NCBI GenBank assembly: GCA_029204225.1
Contig: CM055095.1
Span: forward strand, 50,538,841 to 50,602,840
Length of the DNA: 64,000 nucleotides
DNA from: Diphasiastrum complanatum
Taxonomy: Eukaryota; Streptophyta; Lycopodiopsida; Lycopodiales; Lycopodiaceae
Direction: 5' to 3'
Of this stretch, positions 10,812 through 21,735 are shown piece by piece (position 1 is the first letter of the stretch; each line of letters starts with the position of its first letter). Below the pieces are notes generated by a model. That model did no database searches and was not told where the DNA came from. It saw only the letters and a list, made by a program, of their open reading frames with translations. Made by a program: the position numbers and the translations under genes.

Positions 10812-13088
10812 TTTTGTTTACTATTCAACCAAGAAATAAAACCCAATAGATAACATGAATTTAAAATTAGAAGTCAATTTTCAAGTGCTGCAACTCCCAA
10901 TCTACATCAAGATATCCGCATAGTTATAGTTGATTATTGGATTGTTTTCTTTCATAACGTCAATGACTAAAATTACTAGTCCCTCTCAAATGTGACATAA
11001 TCTAGCTTAATACATTGACGAAATGTTAGATTAGGCATGCATCAATTTTTGGAACTTTTTTTTACAAGGATGCATTGAAAAATTGACAAGCTTGCAGTTG
11101 TCCATAGTATATTACTTCAAAAAACTTTCCAAGTGGTTTTTTAGCTTAGAAATAAGGTTTTCTTTTGCCTATTTCTTGAAATCTAGTTTTCCCATAATTT
11201 GTTATTTCAAATTTCTCAAACATGTGTTGTTTGATTTTGAGTGATGACTACAAGTTATTGATTAAAGATCTACATAACATGTGATAATTGTTAAATTGTA
11301 GCTTATATATTCTTGCAACATGGCATAATTTTGGATGACCAAGTGTCTCACTATCATGCACATAGATATTGTTTAGAAGTCTAGGATTCACTTTAAGATA
11401 AGATTTCTCGTCTCTACTTTTTAGCACTTTTTGGTGATTTGCCACCAACCACGACTCATCAAACTCCAACCACCAAGTGGACAAGCATGTTTGATTAGGG
11501 CATTGGAGGCTAGGATTAGGTCAAAACCAAATGTCATGTGACCTTAATCCTTAGATCTGAACTCATCCATTACTCTTTGATGAGAATCCATTGTACATAC
11601 TTTTTGTAGTTTTTGAGAGATTGTCAACATTGGCATTCAAGGTGAGTAAATGATTGATATTTTGAGTGATTTTTGAAGTTTATGCATTGATATGAAGTTA
11701 ATGAATGTAATTTATTGTTCACATGTGCCTCAGGTAATGATGATGATGATTTGCATGTCATTACAGGTAATTTAGAAGTAATTGCCAAATTAGAAGATTT
11801 ATAGCTAAAATCTGAGTGTAGTCTTAATCATTTTTCTTGATTGTGCAACCTCAATGCTTGATTGATTTGTTGTGAATCATTTGAGATCCTAAGACATAAA
11901 ATTTATCATAATGACATACAATGCACTCTCCAATCTATAATATACATTCCAATCATCAACATTAGGCTTGAAGCCTCTACTCAAGAAAAATAAATTTATT
12001 CTATGGAGCCGATTTCAAGGAGATTTTTGTAATCCATAGAGTGCTCTATGGAATTTGCATACCTTGTCTTCTTGGTTGGCAACAATCAATATGTTGTCGT
12101 CTTGGTATGCAACAATCAGTTCTTTTGGTTGTTGCATGAAAATTTCTAAAAAGGCCTAAAGTATTGTGGGCCTCCAATTTTTTTTTTTTTTTTAAAGTTT
12201 GAGCTAAATGTTTAATATGGCATTATGTATTAACTTATATGGTATTGACATTTTGCTTACAAGGTAGTTCCAAAACCACCAAAAATTGGAGAAGTTTATT
12301 GTGTTGGATCCAAGTTCGCTGAATTATAAAAAGTTTGCAAAAAGAGCTAAACAATGCTAGCAAAAAAAAATGCAGCCCTTTTTTTCATAACCAAAAGCCA
12401 AGTAGCATTTTGATTTTTCTAGATCCTTAGTGTTAAAATGTTATGAAACCATTCAATAATTTCTATCTCAAATTCTTGACCAAGATCACACATGATCTTG
12501 TCAATCTCATTCTTACTATATCAGTAAACACGATACCATGAAGTAAAAAACAGACATAAAAATCAGTTACTCCTAACTCTAGATAGAGATTCTCTATGAC
12601 TTTTCAACCAAAGTCAATACCATATGCCAATAGTAAGAGAATGGGTTTCCCCTCAAAGCTCACAAACCAACGAAGAATCGACATGATTACCATCATACAT
12701 GAATTAGAGACAATGATTGTTCCAAATAAACTTGAGAGTAGATGAGTTTCCAAGAGTAGATAGAGCACCAAAGTGTCAAACACATCACTTTTTTCCAATG
12801 CTAGCTTGAGTCCATCCAATCTTTGTTGATAAGATCCTTCCCTTATTTGTCACCACCAAGATCGATGGCAAGATCTTTTTTTCTTTTTTCTGGTCAACAC
12901 CAAAATCCATTATGCACTCTTATCAAGTGTAGAATGCTCAATATTAAAAGCCACAAATCCAAGATTAGTAGAAAACAATACTTTGCTCTCCCTAGGTGTC
13001 CTTCTTACATTAGGTGTTGGATATAAATCAAACTCATTTACATTCACAATAGCAACAATTTGACTCTGTACAAAAATTATAAAATCTT
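10812..13088. other. AT-rich intergenic sequence with weak copia traces
   Basis: No cellular gene is seen. A minus-strand stretch at 11248-11484 contains ETLGHPKLCHVARIYKL, which resembles the GAG-pre-integrase LGHP motif and would fit a decayed copia continuing from 10811, but the rest is unrecognisable. A T-run (12177-12193) and short A-runs are present. The minus-strand open stretch at 12604-12819 has no identity I can defend. Confidence 0.4.
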
Positions 13089-13372
13089 CACTTTCATTTT
13101 TTTCCCCTCTCGTTTTCACTCCTCTCATGAGTGATTAACCGAAGGATGAAATCACTAAAGGCAATCACATTCTTCTTTTCTCATCACAAACTACAAAGGT
13201 GCTTTTTGTAGTTGTCACGTCCTCACTTTCATTTCTTTCCCTCTCGTTTTCACTCCTCCCATGAGTGATTAACCTTTCACCAAGGATGAAATCACTAAAG
13301 GCAATCACATTCTTCTTTTCTACTTTTCTCATCACAAACTACAAAGGTGCTTTTTGTAGTTGTCACATCCTC
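13089..13372. repeat. Tandem duplication of about 135 bp
   Basis: The segment beginning CACTTTCATTT at 13089 recurs at 13224. It runs through a CTCTCGTTTTCACTCCTC tract, GGATGAAATCACTAAAGGC and GGTGCTTTTTGTAGTTGTCAC. The second copy is about a dozen bases longer because of short insertions. No coding content is recognised. Confidence 0.85.
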
Positions 13373-13917
13373 CCTATATGCATCCTCTACTGAGTATGTG
13401 TACATAACAAGTACTAACAAAGTCGCTCGAAGATTATATACTTAAATTCCTTTCCAAAAAATAAAACATGTGATATCTTGCCAACTAGGGCCTCACTTTG
13501 CAACCTGTTCAAAACATTACTAGCACAATCAATGTCTTCACTAGAATAAGACAAATGCATAACCTTACAAAATGTCCTATAATTTTTCTCATCTATCCCA
13601 TCTAAGAGGATCCTTGAGTTCGAGAATCAGTTACTTCTTGTGCTACAAAGGTAGAAAAACTCATCGCAAAGATAATCACCATCATGCATATAACTTAGAG
13701 GTCTTTTTTGTTGCTTTGATTCTCCATCTTCTCCTTTATAACATTTTTTACTTCCAAGACGAAAATTTTGTTTCTGGATTATCAAACTCAAATGAACTTT
13801 CTATTTTTTTTTTTTTTTTGGCAAAAAGCACTTGTTGAAGATATATCTACTCTAGTAGCTTCCTTTCTGTCACACTTCCATAATAAAGATAGGTCCTTTA
13901 TAGTAGTTTTCCTTTTG

Positions 13918-14427
13918 TCATAACAACATACTAAAAACACATTCTACATGTAACAATATTAGAGATGATAACTCTTTACTATTATGATTCTTTCCAAATA
14001 TGAAAAATACCGAATATAAATTAAAATAATAATAAAGCATACCTTGCTTGACATCTTGAGCTAAAACAAAGTCAAGCCAAGACTCAAAATAGAACTCTTC
14101 TTCATAATCATTCATATTTTGACCATGGGATACATAGAGACCATTGTCTTTGCTTGTATTAGCCCTTGTGCTTAAAGTACAAAATTCTAAGACACATACA
14201 TTCTTGCTTGTTGCAAACATGACATCGTTTATCCTACCAAAGGAATCATTCCAACTTGGTTCTAAAAATTCAATACAAGATACAAGAATATACATGTTAC
14301 CTTCTTTGCTAAGCATGTCTTTATCAAAGCAAATAATTTCACCACCATACTTGGGAATGTCATCACTTATATTCTTAGTGCTATGTCTTTGATTACAATA
14401 ACCATAAGTTTTTCCTCTATGGCTCAT
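13918..14427 (-). CDS. Unknown ORF, 169 aa
   Basis: A minus-strand open frame from ATG 14427 begins MSHRGKTYGYCNQRHSTKN. It is moderately rich in aromatic and acidic residues (YEEEFYFESWLDFVLAQD in the second half) and ends with a hydrophobic stretch. It sits upstream of element 2 in a region otherwise without coding signal. I do not recognise a family. It could be a fragment of a decayed gene, since the last 40 residues look like fortuitous AT-rich translation. Confidence 0.25.
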   Translation of the reverse strand: MSHRGKTYGYCNQRHSTKNISDDIPKYGGEIICFDKDMLSKEGNMYILVSCIEFLEPSWNDSFGRINDVMFATSKNVCVLEFCTLSTRANTSKDNGLYVSHGQNMNDYEEEFYFESWLDFVLAQDVKQGMLYYYFNLYSVFFIFGKNHNSKELSSLILLHVECVFSMLL

Positions 14428-14717
14428 AATTCATCCACTTCGCATAATGAACAAATTCATTGCAATGCACAAATTGTGTTACGTCCATGTCCAATACCAA
14501 GAATTTGGAATAATCCTTGACATGGGCATTAGGCCCTTCAGTTGTCGAGATTACTAGTCACGCCTCACAATTTCATTCAAGGGCCAATTATGTAATTAAT
14601 AACCTTGCGAGGACCTAGATGTGGGTGATGACTAGTATGCATGCAAAGACAATATTAGTTGGACTTAGTCAACATATGCATTTTCAAATATATGTCTTGT
14701 GTGTGGCTTAACTCGAA

Positions 14718-14722
14718 CAATA
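14718..14722. repeat. Target-site duplication of element 2, left copy
   Basis: CAATA immediately outside the left LTR is identical to CAATA at 20690-20694 outside the right LTR. Five bases is the usual duplication made by copia integrase. Confidence 0.92.
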
Positions 14723-15372
14723 TGTGAAAGATTTCAGATCCTTAAGATCCAATCTACTTGAATGATCTTTGGTTAGAAAGAGAAATACACTACCAATTTC
14801 ATCAATGTAGAAAAATCAGCATCTACACACAATTTGAGATGCAAACACTAATAGAACTTGATCAAACTTGAATGAAATGATTATGTACTGTTGCTGTCTG
14901 TACAAAACCAGCAAGCTACTGTATTTCACACGTGTGGATCCAAAAATAGCAAATATAGATCATTCTACACATAGAATTGCAAGCAATCACCAAGATAGTG
15001 CACCAATGGATAGTAGAACCCAAGAGAACCATGTATAAGCATGAAATGAGATAGAGAAGAGAGAAGATGACTCTCTCCACGAGTTACATCCTTTTATAGC
15101 AGGTCCAAACCCTATTTGGCCACTTGGCTTTCCCACCAAAATGCTAACCCTACCAATTTTGGGTCTAGATTCAATGTACCCAACTTATTCAAATTGAATC
15201 TACTCAAACTCGCATTCTATCTTTCCCACACTTTCAAAAAGTGTTTATTCAAATGAAATTTAGACTAATGAACTTTGAAAAGTCAACCTCTAAGTCTAAA
15301 ACAAGTTTTGGCCTCAATATGCCAAATATGGAAATATTGCAAAATGTGATGAAACTAGTTGAATGTTTTACA
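14723..15372 (-). repeat. 3' LTR of element 2 (left side)
   Basis: 650 bp, ending TTTTACA against the polypurine tract. It matches the right LTR except for about eight substitutions (for example T/C at 14800 and the terminal GTTTTACA versus CTTTCACA). CACACGTGTG is at 14927-14936, and a minus-strand TATAAAAG at about 15092-15099. Confidence 0.92.
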
Positions 15373-15957
15373 CTCCCTCTTCAACTAGTTTTAGCATAGA
15401 CTTTGATAATACTCCAAGTGAAGTCCTATGCATCATGAACAAGTCTTTTCCCAATGCTTTGGTGAAGATATCAGCTACACATTTTCTTGAAGACACATGT
15501 TGAAGCTCCACCTCCTTTGCAATGACTCGCTCCCTCACAAAATGATATTGTATCTCAATATGCTTGCTCCTAGCATGAAAGATAGGATTGGATGCCATTC
15601 TTTGGGCTGATTGATTGTCACAAAAGATGATTGGGCTCTCTGAAAAATCCAGCAAGTGAAGATCCTTGATCATCCTTTTGATCCATACCATCTCCTTTGT
15701 GCAATGTGTAAGAGCTTTGTACTCGGCCTCACTAGATGACAATAAGATAGTGGCTTGTTTCTTTGACATCCATGATATAGCTCCATCACCTATGAAAATA
15801 CAATAAGAAATAATGGATTTCCTATCCATTACATCTCCAGCATAGTCCGAATCTAAAAATCCAAAAAGATTAGGTGATGATCCCTCATACAATATGCCAA
15901 AATCTTGAGTTCCAATGATGTACCTCAAAACTCGCTTTCCTAGCTTCCAATGCTCCT
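15368..15957 (-). pseudogene. Element 2 RNase H domain, retained after the foreign block
   Basis: Pol resumes at 15957 with EHWKLGKRVLRYI, followed by an open stretch from 15928 to the stop at 15368. It contains the copia RNase H signatures LDSDYAGD, SSSEAEYKAL, CDNQSAQRMASNP, HARSKHIEIQYHFVRE and ADIFTKALGK. The catalytic Asp and Glu positions look intact. Its upstream neighbour is the foreign block, not RT, so the domain cannot be translated as part of a normal RT-RNase H unit. Confidence 0.92.
15373..15381 (-). other. Polypurine tract of element 2
   Basis: CTCCCTCTT on the plus strand reads as AAGAGGGAG on the element's sense strand, directly before the 3' LTR. It overlaps the end of pol (KLVEEGV stop). 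Confidence 0.8.
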
Positions 15958-16965
15958 AGCATAGTTTTTGCCAATAGAACTTTGATCCATCATAAGAATG
16001 ATCTTCTTCCTAAGAATAGATCTCCTTTCAATGACCATGTAATGCTCAAAATAGAAACAACCATAATTGATATAGAGAATAGTGTCCACTTGGAATGCTT
16101 CACTATTTCTTACATCAAGTTTACATGTAAAAATGTGACTAGAACATGAAGAATCAAATAGAATGTAAATAAAATGATTTCACCATGCTTCCAACTCTGA
16201 ACTCTCTGGAAAAATACAGCAAACAAACAATAAATGTGAGTGATCAACTTTTGCTTGCATGTCTCCTCCTCCTTTGTCCTTCGTTGCCTTGTATCCACCA
16301 TGATACTCCATGAATGAGCCTCCATCTCCATCTTGCCACAAGAAACCATCAAACCTTGGAAATCCATGAGTAGGTGAGTACATTAATGATGCAAATCCAG
16401 CACCACATGACTCCATAAACCAAGTAGTTTGCACTAGTCCATCTTCAAGATCTACTTGACACAAGAAAATGACCATGAATTCACCAAAAATTGACAATCT
16501 CCAAGTATTGGCACCAAGTAGTTCAACACTTGAGAACTTAGCCATGGATGAGTGACATAATGAACCTCCAATAGCTTCATTTCCATCAGCAAAATCAGCC
16601 AAGAATGCTTGTACAAATCCAACATCAAAACAATGAAATTGCTCAAACATGAGATAGAACAAGTAAAGTAAACTTGAACAACACTTCCTTGCTGCTCCTT
16701 TGACCTTACTTGAGTCTTCCATATGCTGCAAAAACAGATCCATAACACCCTTGCCAATTACCTCTCCTTTGATGCTCTTGACTAGCTCCAAATTGCCAAC
16801 TTCCCTTTTGACTAGTTGAAGCGCTTTGAGATCAACCTCTTGATCTTCAACTTGACCATCAAAGTCATTGAACAAAATTTGTTTTCCAGATCCATTACTT
16901 CATTTTACAGCAAGATAACATCCATCCACTTGCATAGCTCCATGTACACAAGAAGATCCTCCAAA
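15958..16965 (-). other. Foreign block replacing copia RT, with a 231-aa ORF (16180-16875)
   Basis: Between the RT N-terminus (ending LMKSGT) and RNase H lies sequence with no RT motif at all. Its main open frame, 16875 down to 16180, is in the same frame as the integrase segment upstream and is separated from it by one TGA at 16900-16902. It reads DFDGQVEDQEVDL near the start, a hydrophobic CCSSLLYLFYLMFEQF, FADGNEAIGGS and later GFLWQDGDGGSFM. A diverged copy with most of the same motifs lies at 36321-37185 in another element. I know no family for it. Captured host sequence or noncoding transposon sequence that happens to be open are both possible. Confidence 0.75.
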
Positions 16966-17661
16966 AGATGTTCCACTCTTCATAAGAGATCGATACTCGA
17001 GATCCATTGCTTGGATCCACTCCTCTTCTTTCCTTGCTTGATCTACACTTGTAGGATCATCCAAAGAGTTTAGGAAAGCAACATAATTTCCAGAAACTAC
17101 TTGCTTACCCTTTTGATCATATGCGAGCCTTGAAGGTACTTGTCTTTCTCTTGATGTTCTCCTTGGCTTTTGACTTGATGAAGGTCCATCATCACCGCCA
17201 TCCAAAGTAGAATCCTTCTCATCAACATCAAGAATGTTAGATCCATCTACTTTACCATTAATCATGCTTGAAGACACCTTTGGAATATTTCCCTCATAAA
17301 AAATGACATATCTACCAACAATCACTTTGTTAGTAGAAGGAATGTAAACCTTGTAGGCTTTACTCACCTCACTATATCCAACAAAAACACCTCTTCTTGA
17401 AGATGGATCCTCCTTGGTCCTATCATCAAGAGTAATGTTGACATAGCATGTGCATCCAAAGGTTCTTAGAAAGTTGACACTCGGCCTCCTCTTGAATAGC
17501 ATCTCAAAAGGTGTCCTTCCATCCAAAATAGCACTCGGCCACCTATTGCACAAGAAATTGGCACACAACAAAGCTTGATCCCAAAATGGGTTGTCAAGAT
17601 TAGCACTTAACCTCATAGCTTTAGAACTTTCACATAAAGTTATATTCTTCCTTTTAGCCAC
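16900..17661 (-). pseudogene. Element 2 integrase C-terminal part and RT start
   Basis: This open segment carries LLCANFLCNRWPSAILDG, FGCTCYVN and GVFVGYSEVSKAYKVY, all typical of the copia integrase C-terminus. The RT N-terminus follows (DDPTSVDQARKEEEWIQAMD) and stops at LMKSGT, where the foreign block begins. Where the catalytic glutamate should lie (AER in relatives) this copy reads VAKRKNITL, a Glu-to-Lys change. Integrase activity is therefore not expected even without the upstream stop. Confidence 0.9.
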
Positions 17662-17670
17662 TCCATTTTG

Positions 17671-18222
17671 TTATGGGGTCCTTGATGTTGTATACTCCAT
17701 CTTGATCCCATGCTCATCACAAAAGGCCTTGAACTTGTTAGATATGTACTCATCACCATTGTCACCTCTCAAGCACTTGATCTTTGTGGAGAATTGGTTC
17801 TCCCTTGCATTATTGAACTTGACAAAGACATCGTACACTTCATTCTTGCTCTTTAGTAGATAGATCCAACAAAATCTACTAAAATCATCAATGAATGTTA
17901 CATACATCTTAGCTCCACTATTGCTAATTGTAGTAAATCCATGAATATCCGAATGTACAAGTTGAAAATGCTTTGTAGATCTAGAAATAGATCTAGTATA
18001 AGGTAGTCTATGTGACTTAGACAAAGCACAAGACTCACAAACATGCTTGTCATTACTTAAGGAACTTGGAAGACCAATCACAACCTTCTTTCTTGCCATT
18101 ACCTCCAATGACTTGAAGTTGAGGTGTCCCATCCTTTTGTGCCAAACCTCTTGAATAGAAATTTGCTCCCTTGCAACACATCCAACTTGGTTAGCAATAA
18201 CACAAGCATCAAGTTTGAACAA
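17671..18222 (-). pseudogene. Element 2 pre-integrase and integrase core
   Basis: Motifs are WHKRMGHLNFKSL, CESCALSKSHRLPY (zinc-binding part), QLVHSDIHG, FIDDFSRFCWIY and GDNGDEY. The frame ends at a TAA (17671-17673) where relatives have CAA in PQQNG, a simple nonsense change. It is one frameshift away from the gag-protease frame, caused by a single-base difference near 18300 relative to element 3. Confidence 0.9.
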
Positions 18223-18269
18223 CTTCCCTTGCCTTTAACCTTTTCCAATCAAGACATCCTTCCTTTTGA

Positions 18270-19439
18270 TCAAACAAGCATCTCCATCAAACTCCACCTT
18301 GAGGCCTTACTTAGAATTTGACTCACACTAAGCAAATTCTTGGTAATAGATGGAATAAACAAGACATCCTCCAAATGAACATTCCTATTTGTAGAGAGAG
18401 AAATAGGAATTGTGCCAATCCCTTTGATTGCACACTCACCATCATTGGCCGTGTAGATCACCCTCTTGTCATCTCCATATGCCAACAAAGAAGTGAAGTA
18501 CTCTTTGTGAAAGGTCATGTGTGAACTTGCTCCACTATCAATCCACCAAGGATCTAGATCTCCATCATTAGAAAGCATACATGAAGACATCAGAAAAGCA
18601 TCATCATTTGCATCTTGCACATCCAAACCATCCTCATCAAGAGTAAGATTACCTTGCTTGTCTCCTTGATCTCTCTTCTTCTTGTAGCACTCACTTGCAA
18701 AGTGTCCTTTGATGCCACAATAGAAGCACTTGAGCTTTGATCTATCCTTCTTTTTGCCACTTGAAGAAGCATCCACTTGATCTTGCCCTTTAGACCACTT
18801 GCCCTTGAATTTGCCCTTTGTGAACATAGCATCCTCTTGAAGTGTCGATGTAGATCCACCTCTTGCTTGAAGCCTATATTCCTCATTGATCAAGATCTCT
18901 TGAAGATCCATCAAACTTGGCAAAGTCTTTTGAATAGCAATACTTTGAACAATGTTAGCATGAGCATCCAACAAGCCATTAAGAATCACTTGAATAAGCT
19001 CTCCTTCCTTAATGCTTTCATCTATGCAAGCTAACTCATCATTCAATGCTTTCATTCTCAAAACAAAAGTACTTGGACTTTCTTCATTCTTTTGCAAACA
19101 AGAAAAGATTTGCCTTCTTAGAGTCAACACTCTAGAAGTATACTTGGATTCATAAAGCTTCTTCAATGAATTCCAAGCTTCCAAAGATGATGTGCACTTA
19201 CCAACTTCCTTGAGAAGTTCATTGGTAACATTCATCTTTATCATGTGTAGAGCCTTCTTGGCCCTCTTGTCATACCTCAATTGATCTTGTTGTGTTGCTG
19301 GTCTCTCCTCCAAACCTACAATAATATCCAAAACATCATTCATCTCAAGAAGTGACTCCATCCTCACTTTCCATAATGAATCGTTACTTGAGGTAAGCCT
19401 ATCATTGGCTTCCAACATGACTCCAAGTGAGGTTGCCAT
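18270..19439 (-). pseudogene. Element 2 gag and protease (389 aa open)
   Basis: The frame opens at ATG 19439 (MATSLGVMLEANDRLTSSN) about 590 bp after the primer site, the expected leader length. The copia gag (UBN2-type) region spans roughly residues 20-200, the zinc knuckle CFYCGIKGHFASEC is near residue 240 and the protease motif WWIDSGASSHMTF is near 300. The frame is lost shortly before the pre-integrase region. Gag itself appears intact, so this copy could in principle still make capsid protein. Confidence 0.9.
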
Positions 19440-20027
19440 GTAGCAATGACCTGATCTTCTCTTTCAACTTGTTTCAATGCACAAAGCACTCCTTCGAACA
19501 ACAACAAATGCTTTCAAAAGAAATCACCAAGATTTGAAACTATCTCACAAATTCTCTTCTAGCACTTATCCAAGCAAATCAACACATAGAATCATGGAAT
19601 CTTGATCAACCTATGATCTATCTTCAATCTAATGACTTTTGCCACTTCCTAAGATTGAAACACACTCAAATGAAGTCCAACAACCTCACTATCTAGAGAT
19701 CCAATCAAAATTAGGGTTTTGACAAAATCACAAAAAATTGACTATTCCAAATCTACATGCAGATGCTGAAAATTTGATATGCAATCTATAAGCCACCACT
19801 TAGGTTGAACCAATGATCCAAAAATCGGCCAAATCCAGCATGTGAATTCAAAAAACGGAATTGAACAAGTATATTGACCTATTTAGTGTTTTGATCTACA
19901 AAAGATCCAATCTACAAAAGCAAAAAATCCGATTTTGGTGTAGAATCCTCTCTAGCATGCTCTAGACTTGATATCTTCACCAAATCATTGATAGATCTGA
20001 TTTCCTCATTCATAACCTGAAACACAA

Positions 20028-20039
20028 GCTCTGATACCA
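20028..20039 (-). other. Primer binding site of element 2
   Basis: GCTCTGATACCA on the plus strand is TGGTATCAGAGC on the element's strand. It abuts the right LTR at 20040. Confidence 0.92.
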
Positions 20040-20689
20040 TGTGAAAGATTTCAGATCCTTAAGATCCAATCTACTTGAATGATCTTTGGTTAGAAAGAGA
20101 AATACACTACCAATTTCACCAATGTAGAAAAATCAGCATCTACACACAATTTGAGATGCAAACACTAATAGAACTTGATCAAACTTGCATGAAATGATTA
20201 TGTACTGTTGCTGTCCGTACAAAACCAGCAAGCTACTGTATTTCACACGTGTGGATCCAAAAATAGCAAATATAGATCATTCTACACATAGAATTGCAAG
20301 CAATCACCAAGATAGTGCACCAATGGATAGTAGAGCCCAAGAGAACCATGTATAAGCATGAAATGAGATAGAGAAGAGAGAAGATGACTCTCTCCACGAG
20401 TTACATCCTTTTATAGCAGGTCCAAACCCTATTTGGCCACTTGGCTTTCCCACCAAAATGCTAACCCTACCAATTTTGGTTCTAGATTCAATGTACCCAA
20501 CTTATTCAAATTGAATCTACTCAAACTCGCATCCTATCTTTCCCACACTTTCAAAAAGTGTTTATTCAAATGAAATTTAGACTAATGAACTTTGAAAAGT
20601 CAACCTCTAAGTCTAAAACAAGTTTTGGCCTCAATATGCCAAATATGGAAATATTGCAAAATGTGATGAAACTAGTTGAATCTTTCACA
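20040..20689 (-). repeat. 5' LTR of element 2 (right side)
   Basis: 650 bp with perfect 11-bp inverted termini TGTGAAAGATT and AATCTTTCACA. Promoter-like TATAAAAG lies on the minus strand near 20409-20416. CACACGTGTG is at 20244-20253. Confidence 0.92.
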
Positions 20690-20694
20690 CAATA
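20690..20694. repeat. Target-site duplication of element 2, right copy
   Basis: CAATA is identical to the left copy at 14718-14722. Confidence 0.92.
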
Positions 20695-21735
20695 TACCAC
20701 TAGTTTTTTAGTCACTCTAGTTGAAAAAATACTTGGACATTAAGCAATGTTATGATTAAAGACTGTTAATATTATAGAACTTGGCTTGCAATAAATAGAG
20801 GTAATGAAAGAGTGTAGATGTTTAATATATTGGTCAAGATTGACAAAAGGAAAGAATGCGAAAGTCATATTCACTTGCTCACAATGACAAGGCAACACGA
20901 ACGTGTTTGCAAAGTCTATACTTAATGTCTTGGTTGAATCGATATCAAAAAGTCCACTATGATCATTTTTCACTATTGCACTTTGATCCTTTATGATTTT
21001 GAACCATTTCACGTCAAACAAATCTTTTACCCATTTCACCAAACCACACCTCATCTATGGCTTGTAAAGTTCCTACATACTCAAACTCTCCATAAATTGG
21101 ACTTGGTCTCGAGCATTACTCCAACTTTCTTGATGGAAAGATGTCATCACACCACAATCATAAATGTGTCATTTCATGTCAATTTGTTCAATGCGATGAT
21201 GATGACCATGTGTCCACACTACACTATGGTTTCGATATGCCACATGTTGATTATTATTTAAACAATAATCAATCATTGTACAAATAAGTTTTGTTTACTT
21301 GAAAAGAAATAGAGTTATATACAAACCTTCTAATCACATTTTGTTGCAGATTCCCATTTCGTGTCAAGATCATGGGCAAAGATTAGTTTTTCTAGATTTC
21401 TCAAAAATAGCCATTTAAGTAAATTTTTTATCCAAAATAATGGTGGAAAACTCTCGCCAAATTAACCTTGGCTCATGAAACATTCGCCAGTACTATTGTT
21501 GAGTTCTAATCTACCTAACTTAGCTTAAATAGATTATAATATCATCATCAAGTGATCAAGTTTTTCCCAGATCAAAAGATAGGATTCAATTAAAAAACCT
21601 AGATCCAATTTTTGAAAAATCTAGATCCAATCTCATCTGCACAATTATACTTTATAGATTTCTCATTTTTTCTAAAGTAATTCTTAAAAAAGGACAAAGT
21701 TAGATTAAGAACTCGAGATTCAAGAACCCTAATCT
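20695..21735. other. Intergenic, AT-rich, nothing recognised
   Basis: This stretch lies between element 2 and the gypsy relic. The open stretches here are short and have no recognisable motif. The last 400 bp may be leader or LTR remnant of the gypsy element that follows, but no primer site is visible. Confidence 0.4.

Larger units (their letters stand above)
14723..20689 (-). mobile_element. Ty1/copia retrotransposon, element 2, complete ends, RT core replaced
   Basis: Two 650-bp LTRs with TGTGAAAG...TTTCACA termini, a perfect CAATA target duplication, a primer site and a polypurine tract define a complete minus-strand element of 5,967 bp. Reading right to left it encodes gag, protease, integrase and the start of RT. 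About 1 kb of unrelated sequence (15958-16965) then replaces the RT core before RNase H resumes. The LTRs differ at only about eight sites by my count, so insertion is recent. The integrase also has a nonsense codon and lacks the catalytic glutamate. This copy lacks RT altogether, so it must have been moved in trans. Elements 2 and 3 are close relatives. Confidence 0.93.
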
